Assembly: GCA_028704125.1 (NCBI GenBank)
Contig: JAQVLM010000161.1
Coordinates: forward strand, 1 to 7,087
Source of the DNA: Opitutales bacterium
Lineage (GTDB): Bacteria > Verrucomicrobiota > Verrucomicrobiia > Opitutales > JAFGAQ01
Length of the DNA: 7,087 nucleotides
Reading direction: 5' to 3'
Numbering within the stretch: position 1 is the stretch's first letter; each line of letters opens with the position of its first letter. Of the stretch, positions 1 through 5,827 are shown in pieces. Position numbers and translations under genes: made by a program. Below the pieces are notes generated by a model that was not told the DNA's origin, searched no databases, and worked only from the letters and a program-made list of their open reading frames with translations.

Positions 1-148
1 TGAGTAGCCCGACCCGTTTCCCCTCCAGCACATCGAAACCACGGGCTTCGAGCGCATCAATTCCCAGATAGAGGTTCGCAGCATGGATTGGAGAAACTGT
101 CTGCGCCACACAGAGAAAGGTGAGTATTATCAGGAAAGATCGGATCAT
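1..148 (-). CDS. NamZ-like exo-beta-N-acetylmuramidase (DUF1343), N-terminal fragment
   Basis: Partial gene: only the first 49 codons are present, and it continues past the left edge. The ATG at 148 is preceded in frame by a TGA two codons upstream, so it is the furthest-upstream possible start. Residues 1-23 look like a Sec signal peptide: a basic residue at 3, a hydrophobic core at about 5-15, and an Ala-rich cleavage region around IHA-A at 21-24, so the product should be exported. The mature start reads GIDALEARGFDVLEGKR followed by VGLL. This matches the opening of the DUF1343 family (B. subtilis NamZ/YbbC type), which removes terminal MurNAc from peptidoglycan fragments during wall turnover. 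The catalytic region lies outside the window. The gene starts 62 bp after the glycerate kinase stop on the same strand with no evident terminator, so co-transcription is possible. No strong Shine-Dalgarno is visible. The family call is fairly secure; exact substrate activity is inferred. Confidence 0.8.
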   Translation of the reverse strand, partial: MIRSFLIILTFLCVAQTVSPIHAANLYLGIDALEARGFDVLEGKRVGLL

Positions 149-210
149 GAATCAGGTTAATGAGGATTTGAGGTTGAGACGCTTGGCTCGGTTGATGGGC
201 GATGCCGGCC

Positions 211-1383
211 TCAAGGGAAGGTTCGGCGGATAGCCTTTCGGAGCGATTCGATTCCCATACGCAAGGATTCGTTCAAGGGAATGTCCGGATCTGAAACCGG
301 AATATACCGCACGCCTTCACTGGTTTCCGCGTTTTGAATGAGGGCCGCTTCGATTTGGCCGGCCATTACGCAGGTCTGGATTCCCTTGCGTCGGGCGGAT
401 CGAACCATCGACCCTGGGCCTTTCCCGGAGAGTGACGTTGCATCAAACCGGCCCTCTCCCGTGATCACCATGTCCGCCCACTCCAGGTGTTTGTCGATTC
501 CAAGCGCATTCGAAACGCAATCAAATCCCGGAACCAAAAGGGTGTTGGTCCATGCCAGAGAAAGCCCGAACGCGATTCCGCCCGCCGCGCCCATTCCGGG
601 TTGTTTGGCGAGGGTTTCCGGTCCTGCAAAGGCTTGGATGAGAAGGGCGCCGATGCGCTCCATTTCTTTTCGCATGCGTGGGATATCGTCGTCTTTGAGC
701 CCTTTTTGTGGGCCGAACACGGCGGCAGCTCCATCGGGGCCGTGAAGCGGGTTTGATACGTCGCAGGCGATCCGCAAGGCGGGTCGCGCTAATTCTGGAC
801 ATGGGTCAAAGCGGACCACGCCATTCCAGTGCTCCGGTGTGGTTGTCCGGACAAGGTTGCCGTCTGCGTTGTATGCCCTGAGCCCCAACGCTTCCAGCGC
901 GCCACATCCCAGATCATTGGTGGCACTGCCCCCGATTCCCATGAGGATGGCGGATACGCCCGGTTGTGAGGCGCTCCTGAGCTGTTCTCCCACTCCAGAT
1001 GTAGTGAGTTTCCATGGGTTCCGATTATCCGGATCCGCCACCAGTCCGTATCCTGCGGTCTGTGCCATTTCCACGATGGCAAGGTCTCCTTCCGGTGGAA
1101 GTTGGAGGATTTCCCGAAGACGCCGCGGCACTTTCGAGGATTCAATCCGGCCGCGCATTGCCGTGCCTCTTCGCTCATCCGGGTAGGTGGAGCTGTCGGA
1201 CACGAGATCTCCTCCCATGGCATCCGTCATGATCTCGGCAAATCCCTCCCCTCCATCGGTTAGGGGAGCGGAACGACACTCCCAGTCGGGGTGCCGTTCC
1301 AGAAGGGCTGCTTCAGCGGTGTGACAAGCTTCCCGGGCCGACATGGAGCCCTTGAACTTGTCAAATGCGATCAGAACCCGCAT
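211..1383 (-). CDS. Type I glycerate kinase (GarK/GlxK family)
   Basis: ATP-dependent kinase that phosphorylates D-glycerate in the cytoplasm, feeding glyoxylate or serine-derived carbon into glycolysis. Family members make 2- or 3-phosphoglycerate, and the sequence does not say which. At 390 aa it is close to the usual ~380. Family blocks are visible in order: IAFDKFKGSMSA near the N-terminus, PLTDGGEG at about 40-47, GIGGSATND at about 149-157, FGPQKG at about 223-228, GMGAAGGIAFG at about 263-273, and ITGEGRFDATSLSGKGP at about 307-323. The ATG at 1383 is preferred because it gives the typical MRVLIA opening. A GTG one codon upstream (1386) is also possible. The ATG shares its A with the TGA stop of the RNase gene, and an AGGA lies nine bases upstream inside that gene, so translational coupling is likely. 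The segment at about 60-100 lacks the usual GPLG-like motif and is longer and more charged than in E. coli homologues. Confidence 0.93.
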   Translation of the reverse strand: MRVLIAFDKFKGSMSAREACHTAEAALLERHPDWECRSAPLTDGGEGFAEIMTDAMGGDLVSDSSTYPDERRGTAMRGRIESSKVPRRLREILQLPPEGDLAIVEMAQTAGYGLVADPDNRNPWKLTTSGVGEQLRSASQPGVSAILMGIGGSATNDLGCGALEALGLRAYNADGNLVRTTTPEHWNGVVRFDPCPELARPALRIACDVSNPLHGPDGAAAVFGPQKGLKDDDIPRMRKEMERIGALLIQAFAGPETLAKQPGMGAAGGIAFGLSLAWTNTLLVPGFDCVSNALGIDKHLEWADMVITGEGRFDATSLSGKGPGSMVRSARRKGIQTCVMAGQIEAALIQNAETSEGVRYIPVSDPDIPLNESLRMGIESLRKAIRRTFP

Positions 1384-3122
1384 CACCTGAGTTCCTCGCC
1401 GGTCGTGCCGTCGAGTATGCAGAAGTTTTCAATGTGGTAGGCTGGATCCGCACGGAAGGTGAGTTTGATTCCGTGCTTTTGCTCAATCTCGCTCAGGATG
1501 TTTTCATCTTCATCCCGGAGGCGCTGCAAGACGGCCGAGTGCAGGAGCACGATCAGGTGCCGTGGTTGCGCGCCGGAAGCGGATGGACGCAGGTTGCGGA
1601 TCACGCTGTGCAGGCGCCGCTGGATTTCCACACTCATGGTGCGTTCGCTCTTCACGATGCCTTTGCCGTTGCAGTATGGGCAATTTGTGTAGATCCCGCT
1701 GGAATTACTTTCCTTGTGCCGCTGACGGCTCATCTGCAGAATGCCCAATTGCGAAATCGGCAGCACATGGGTCTTCGCCTTGTCATGGCGCATTTCATGT
1801 TTCATGCGCATGTAGACCGCATTGCGGTCCTTGCGCTGTTTCATGTCGATGAAGTCGATGATGATCAGACCACCGATGTTGCGCAGCTGAATCTGCCGCG
1901 AAATTTCCGATGCGGCTTCCAGATTGGCTTGCACGATGAATCCGGTGCCATCGCGGTTGGTTCCTTTGTGACTCCCCGTGTTCACGTCGATTGCAACCAG
2001 TGCTTCGGTTTCCTCAATCACGATCTCGCCTCCGGAAGGCAGCGCAACCCGCGTCATGAAAGTCTGGGCGATCTGTTTCTCGATGTTGAAGCGCTCGAAG
2101 ATGGGGATGTTTTCCTTGAAATGGACAAACTTTGATTTCGAACGTGGGGAGATGGCCGATACCACATCCAGCATGGTGTTGTAGGTGGCCTCATCATCCA
2201 CCAGCACACGGTCGATGTCCTCGGTCAGGAAGTCGCGTACGGTGCGTTCGATCAGGTCGGGTTCCTGATAGAGCATGCAGGGTTCCTTGCTCTCCTCGAT
2301 CTTCTTCTGGATCGCTTCCCAAATACGCAGGAGGATGTGGAGGTCCCGCACAAAGTAGCGGGATTTTTTGCCTTCCCCGGCGGTGCGCATGATCACTCCC
2401 ATGCCTTCGGGGATCGTGAGCTCGCGGAGGATTTTCTTGAGGCGGGTCCGTTCGCCTTTGTCCATGATCTTGCGGGAGATGCCGCATTGTCCGGAAAATG
2501 GCATGAGCACCAGAAAGCGCCCGGGGATTGCAATATTGGTCGTCGTCCGTGGGCCTTTGGTTCCGATGGATGCCTTGGTGATCTGGACAATGATGTCGGT
2601 GCCGATGGGATACTTGGAAGGAATGTCCTTGATGGTGATTTTTTCCTTCTGCTTGCGCATCTGTTCAGACTCGTTGTCGCGGACGATTTCGACCGACGAA
2701 TCCTGCGCGGCGGGAAGAATGTCCCAGTAGTGCAGAAAGGCGTTTTTCGCTTCCCCGATGTCGACGAAGGCGGCTTTCAGGCCAGGTTCGAGGTTCTGGA
2801 TTTTTCCTCGGAAGATGGTGCCGACCATGCGTTGGTCGCCGGTCCGTTCGACTTCGAACTTTTCAAGGATTCCGTTGTGCAGCATCGCCACCCGTTTTTC
2901 GAGTGGTTCCGAGTTGATGACGATTTCGGTGAAGTCGCTGGGCTTGCCGTTGATGCGATTCAGAATCTTCTGAATAACCGGGCGTTTCTTGGCGCGTTCT
3001 TCCGCTGCTTGTTGGATCTCCTGAATGACAAAGCTCTGATCCTGATTATCGGCAGGCGGTTCCTTCAGTGTTTCGGAGATCTTTTCGATCTGAATAACGG
3101 TGGGTGTTTTCTGGCTGTCCAT
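1383..3122 (-). CDS. rng: Ribonuclease E/G family endoribonuclease
   Basis: Cytoplasmic single-strand endoribonuclease for mRNA decay and rRNA/tRNA 5'-end maturation; 579 aa. The conserved core begins at about residue 64 ([17 protein letters not shown]), followed by an S1 RNA-binding domain at about 95-185 containing [20 protein letters not shown]. The DNase I-like catalytic domain carries the two metal-binding aspartates, D379 ([10 protein letters not shown]) and D423 ([11 protein letters not shown]). The Zn-link CPYC (C481, C484) follows 58 residues after D423, the same spacing as in E. coli RNase E. The protein ends about 95 residues after this link, so it lacks the long degradosome scaffold and is RNase G-like in size. 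It differs from E. coli RNase G by about 60 extra N-terminal residues, polar and partly helical-looking. The start is the first ATG, with a GGGA-type ribosome site about ten bases upstream. It follows rodA after 81 bp and overlaps the glycerate kinase start. RNase E versus RNase G naming is uncertain. Confidence 0.96.
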   Translation of the reverse strand: MDSQKTPTVIQIEKISETLKEPPADNQDQSFVIQEIQQAAEERAKKRPVIQKILNRINGKPSDFTEIVINSEPLEKRVAMLHNGILEKFEVERTGDQRMVGTIFRGKIQNLEPGLKAAFVDIGEAKNAFLHYWDILPAAQDSSVEIVRDNESEQMRKQKEKITIKDIPSKYPIGTDIIVQITKASIGTKGPRTTTNIAIPGRFLVLMPFSGQCGISRKIMDKGERTRLKKILRELTIPEGMGVIMRTAGEGKKSRYFVRDLHILLRIWEAIQKKIEESKEPCMLYQEPDLIERTVRDFLTEDIDRVLVDDEATYNTMLDVVSAISPRSKSKFVHFKENIPIFERFNIEKQIAQTFMTRVALPSGGEIVIEETEALVAIDVNTGSHKGTNRDGTGFIVQANLEAASEISRQIQLRNIGGLIIIDFIDMKQRKDRNAVYMRMKHEMRHDKAKTHVLPISQLGILQMSRQRHKESNSSGIYTNCPYCNGKGIVKSERTMSVEIQRRLHSVIRNLRPSASGAQPRHLIVLLHSAVLQRLRDEDENILSEIEQKHGIKLTFRADPAYHIENFCILDGTTGEELR

Positions 3123-3203
3123 GTTGTGTTTTCCCGTGGATTGTGGGAGGGGACCCGCCTGTCAGTTTCTCCTGCCGGAGTGGATAATGCACCATGGGAT
3201 CTG

Positions 3204-4451
3204 TCATACGAGCCTCTCCCGATGGCGATATACACTCTGTTGAAAAGCTTGCAGCATGAAACAGCTGAGCAGAAAGGTCCCTCCATAACTTAAGAATGGA
3301 AGTGGCAGACCGGTCACCGGGGCGATTCCCAATGTCATGCCAATGTTAATGAAAATGTGGGCAAACAAGGTCAGTGAGACCCCGAGTGCCAGCATTTGTC
3401 CAAAACGGTCCCTCGCGATCATAGATACGCGAATCCCATTGAAGACCAGTACGGCAAATAGCCCGATGACCAGCATGCTGCCAATCCAGCCTCCTTCTTC
3501 GGCGATGACCGAAAAAATAAAGTCGTTGTGTGCAACGGCTTGAGGCAGGTAGCCCAGTTTGGCCTGGGTCCCGTCATTCCACCCCTTTCCGGCCCATCCG
3601 CCTGTTCCCACCGAAATGAGCGACTGACGGACGTTCCAGCTCACGCCCAGACCTTGAGGGTCGATGCGTTCAGGAGCGACGAATGCCATGAGACGGTTCC
3701 TCTGATAATCCTTTAGGGGGATCCAGGAATGCGCCTCATACTGCCCTCGGTTTTCGAGAGCAGAGAGGTTGTTCCTGTTAAGAAACGCATCGTAGCGGTA
3801 GAGGTCGACCCCTACGATGGCAGCAGCGGCAAGCGCCAGCAGAGCTGTCACTTGAAAGAACTTCCTGGAGAAGCCCGTGCTGTACAAAAGTGCGAAAGTC
3901 ATAAACGGAAGCATCAAAGCTGAGCCCAGATCAGGCTGCAGAAAGATGATGAGGGTTGGTAATGCGGTGATGGCCATTACCAGACCAAGAGCAGTAACAG
4001 AATCGATGAAAGATTGATAAGTGAATCGGGACAGTGTTCGGGCCACCATGATCAGCGTTGCCATTTTCGCTAACTCGGATGGCTGTAGGGTTGTGAACTT
4101 TAGATCGATCCATCTGCGGGCACCGTAGATTTCGGTTCCCAACGGTGATTTGACTGCCAACAGAAGGACTATACTGGCAATATAGATCCACAATGCGTTT
4201 TCAAGCAGTATTTTGTAATGCAGGATGGAGAATAGGGTGTAGGCCCCAACACTGATTCCCAACCAGATCAATTGTTTGACCCAGAGTTGCCCGCCTGTGT
4301 AGTCCTGCGAGGAGTAGATAAACGCCACTCCAATGGCGGACAGCAGGATCATGCAGCCTGGCGCGACAGGATCCATCATCTTCCAATTCGCCCCTTTCCA
4401 GTGGGGAGTCAGCGATCGGATGACACGGATGATGGATACGAGCGACTTCAA
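3204..4451 (-). CDS. rodA: RodA, SEDS peptidoglycan glycosyltransferase
   Basis: Integral membrane polymerase that builds glycan strands from lipid II for side-wall growth, normally with a class B PBP and MreBCD. The 415-residue protein has about ten hydrophobic segments. SEDS landmarks: GARRWID at 110-116, QPSELAK at 123-129, QPDLGSA at 172-178, the large extracytoplasmic loop at about 218-308, HNDFIFSVIAEEGG at 308-321 containing the likely catalytic Asp310, and PLPFLSYGG at 383-391. The absence of FtsW-type division context and the overall length favour RodA over FtsW. The start is uncertain: the longest frame opens with TTG (4451), with a stop eight codons upstream and no clear Shine-Dalgarno. 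An ATG-ATG pair at codons 25-26 (from 4379) would give a protein closer to E. coli's 370 aa. The residues between look like a normal RodA cytoplasmic lead, so I kept the longer form. No PBP2 or mre gene is adjacent. It is followed by the RNase gene, as in rod/mre-linked rng loci. Confidence 0.95.
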   Translation of the reverse strand: MKSLVSIIRVIRSLTPHWKGANWKMMDPVAPGCMILLSAIGVAFIYSSQDYTGGQLWVKQLIWLGISVGAYTLFSILHYKILLENALWIYIASIVLLLAVKSPLGTEIYGARRWIDLKFTTLQPSELAKMATLIMVARTLSRFTYQSFIDSVTALGLVMAITALPTLIIFLQPDLGSALMLPFMTFALLYSTGFSRKFFQVTALLALAAAAIVGVDLYRYDAFLNRNNLSALENRGQYEAHSWIPLKDYQRNRLMAFVAPERIDPQGLGVSWNVRQSLISVGTGGWAGKGWNDGTQAKLGYLPQAVAHNDFIFSVIAEEGGWIGSMLVIGLFAVLVFNGIRVSMIARDRFGQMLALGVSLTLFAHIFINIGMTLGIAPVTGLPLPFLSYGGTFLLSCFMLQAFQQSVYRHRERLV

Positions 4452-4480
4452 CTGACAGGATTGGGTGGATGGGGATCATA

Positions 4481-4504
4481 CAGGGCTCCGGTTGAGGAGC
4501 CCTG
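4481..4504. terminator. Perfect 9-bp inverted repeat between fabV and rodA, possible terminator or mRNA hairpin
   Basis: CAGGGCTCC at 4481-4489 is exactly complementary to GGAGCCCTG at 4496-4504, with a 6-base loop (4490-4495). It begins 14 bp past the fabV stop and ends 29 bp before the rodA TTG start. In the direction of transcription (minus), the stem is followed by TATGATCCCC rather than a run of T, so it is not a textbook intrinsic terminator. It could be a weak terminator, a processing or stabilising stem separating fabV from rodA, or a leader hairpin for rodA. Confidence 0.55.
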
Positions 4505-4518
4505 ATTTTGGCCGATGA

Positions 4519-5715
4519 TCAGGAAATCATATCAGGATCATCCAGACACAAGTCAACATCCGCATCGTAGGCGACGCCATCATACTCGAAGCCGAATAAC
4601 CTCAGGAACTCGCGCTTGTAGGCATCGAATCCGGACAGTTCCCGTAGGTTCTCCGTCGTGATACGGGGCCAGATCTCGGCCACGGCTTTCTGGACATCGG
4701 ACCGGAGTTCGAGGTCGTCGATCCGGATGCGCAGGGCATCCGATTGCTCGGCTTTCTTACTGCCGGCAAGATGGTCTGCGAACAGCCGGAAAATCTGCTG
4801 GATGATGTCCTCATGGACGCCGTGTTCCTGCATGACCTTCAGCAGGATCGAGTTGTAGAGCGGGACCACTGGGATCGCGGCGCTGGCTTGACTGACCACC
4901 GCCTTGTTGAACGATACAAATGCCCGGCCCCCAATGTCGCGGGTGTGTTCCGTGATGGCCCGTCCGGCGCGTTCGAGGTCTTCTTTTGCCTTGCCGATCG
5001 TTCCGTTTTTGTAAACCGGCCAGGTTACGTCCGGACCTTCGTAGGAGTAGGCCACCGTCCGGATTCCTTTCGCGAGGAGTCCGCGTTTGTGCAGGTATTC
5101 GAGCCACATCTCCCAATCCTCGCCGCCCATTACCTTCACCGTGCCGGCAATCTCCTCGGGCGTCGCAGGTTCGATCGATGCATCGATCACCATGTCCCGG
5201 TCCGTATCGATCGACTTACCCTTGAAAACGTTGCCAATCGGCTTGATTTCCGATGCATAGACAACGCCGGTCTTCGGGTGTTTGCGACGGGGGGATGCGA
5301 GGCTGTAAACGATGAGGTCAACCTGCCCCCAGTCTTTTTCGATGAGATCCCCGACTTTGGTCTTGATCTCGTCGGAAAAGGCATCGCCGTTGACGTTGCG
5401 TGCATAGTATCCGTGCTTTTCGGCAGCGTTTTTGAATGCGACTGAGTTGTACCAGCCTGCGGTTGCAGGACGTTCCGTGGCGGGCGGTCTCTCGAAGAAG
5501 ACCCCGATGGTTTTCGCTCCCCATGAAAAGGTGGGCACAATCCTCGACGACAGGCCGTATCCGGTCGAACCTCCGATAACCAGCACCCGACCGGGACCAC
5601 CCTCAATCGGTTTCTGATTCTTTACAAAATCGATTTCTTCAAGAATATGTTGCTCGCAGCCTTTTGGATGGGCCGTGATGCAGACAAATCCCCTTACCTT
5701 AGGTTGAATGATCAT
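4519..5715 (-). CDS. fabV: FabV-type trans-2-enoyl-ACP/CoA reductase (NADH)
   Basis: Catalyses the last step of each fatty-acid elongation round, reducing trans-2-enoyl-ACP (or enoyl-CoA in the closely related Ter enzymes) with NADH in the cytoplasm. Its 398 aa is the family's usual length. The dinucleotide-binding loop is GGSTGYGLSSR at 48-58 with Tyr53. Glu75, after the second strand (GVFFER), is the acidic residue typical of NADH preference. The catalytic Tyr-X8-Lys pair is Y235/K244 in TWPVYKNGTIGKAK, with the same numbering as characterised FabV proteins. The NSVAFK, YSLASPRR and IPVVPLY blocks are also present, and the C-terminus reads DYDADVD-like (VAYDADVDLCL). At 275 the family's common Thr (VTQAS) is Ser. 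The ATG at 5715 gives the canonical MIIQPKVRGF start; no good Shine-Dalgarno precedes it. FabV enzymes are generally insensitive to triclosan, unlike FabI. Divergent from an acyl-ACP/CoA synthetase gene. Enoyl-ACP versus enoyl-CoA substrate cannot be settled from sequence. Confidence 0.97.
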   Translation of the reverse strand: MIIQPKVRGFVCITAHPKGCEQHILEEIDFVKNQKPIEGGPGRVLVIGGSTGYGLSSRIVPTFSWGAKTIGVFFERPPATERPATAGWYNSVAFKNAAEKHGYYARNVNGDAFSDEIKTKVGDLIEKDWGQVDLIVYSLASPRRKHPKTGVVYASEIKPIGNVFKGKSIDTDRDMVIDASIEPATPEEIAGTVKVMGGEDWEMWLEYLHKRGLLAKGIRTVAYSYEGPDVTWPVYKNGTIGKAKEDLERAGRAITEHTRDIGGRAFVSFNKAVVSQASAAIPVVPLYNSILLKVMQEHGVHEDIIQQIFRLFADHLAGSKKAEQSDALRIRIDDLELRSDVQKAVAEIWPRITTENLRELSGFDAYKREFLRLFGFEYDGVAYDADVDLCLDDPDMIS

Positions 5716-5827
5716 AAGATGCCGCTGTTATTAGTTCTCGCATTGGATAGAATCAACTGTTTTTATAGGCCACCTTGGTTTGCCCTTATGGATAAAGCTA
5801 CACCGGAACGCTTGCAGAGCCGATAGA
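5716..5827. promoter_or_regulatory. Divergent intergenic region between fabV and the acyl-ACP/CoA synthetase gene
   Basis: These 112 bp, AT-richer than the flanking genes, must hold the 5' signals for both genes. On the plus strand there is no ATG in the synthetase frame before 5828, and only a weak AGAG purine stretch (5816-5819) lies ahead of it. Besides the fabV -35/-10 candidate listed separately, a TATAAA sits on the minus strand at 5767-5762 but lacks a good -35. I saw no strong palindromic operator and no convincing plus-strand promoter. Confidence 0.5.
5728..5756 (-). promoter_or_regulatory. Candidate sigma70-type promoter for fabV
   Basis: On the minus strand TTGATT (5756-5751) and TAATAA (5733-5728) are separated by exactly 17 bases, matching the spacing of a sigma70-type promoter. 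The hexamers fit the consensus only partly (4/6 and 3/6). Initiation about seven bases past the -10 would leave a leader of only a few bases before the ATG at 5715, which would agree with the lack of a Shine-Dalgarno. Inferred from pattern only. Confidence 0.3.

Noticed and set aside
149..210. Possible terminator or promoter between the glycerate kinase and the NamZ-like gene
   Set aside because: I found no stem of useful length, no T-run and no paired -35/-10 in these 62 bases.
1365..2135. 256-codon open frame on the plus strand opposite the RNase 3' half
   Set aside because: Antisense shadow of a well-supported gene, with no family resemblance and no ribosome site.
3123..3203. Possible promoter for the RNase gene (CTGACA on the minus strand with a CACAAT downstream)
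   Set aside because: The spacing is only 14 bases and the -10 is poor, so it is not supported.
2337..3293. 318-codon open frame on the plus strand opposite the RNase gene
   Set aside because: It is antisense to a gene with all expected catalytic residues, the translation has no recognisable domain, and such frames arise from codon bias at this GC level.
4744..5445. 233-codon open frame on the plus strand opposite fabV
   Set aside because: Antisense to fabV, which has complete motifs; the translation is not protein-family-like.
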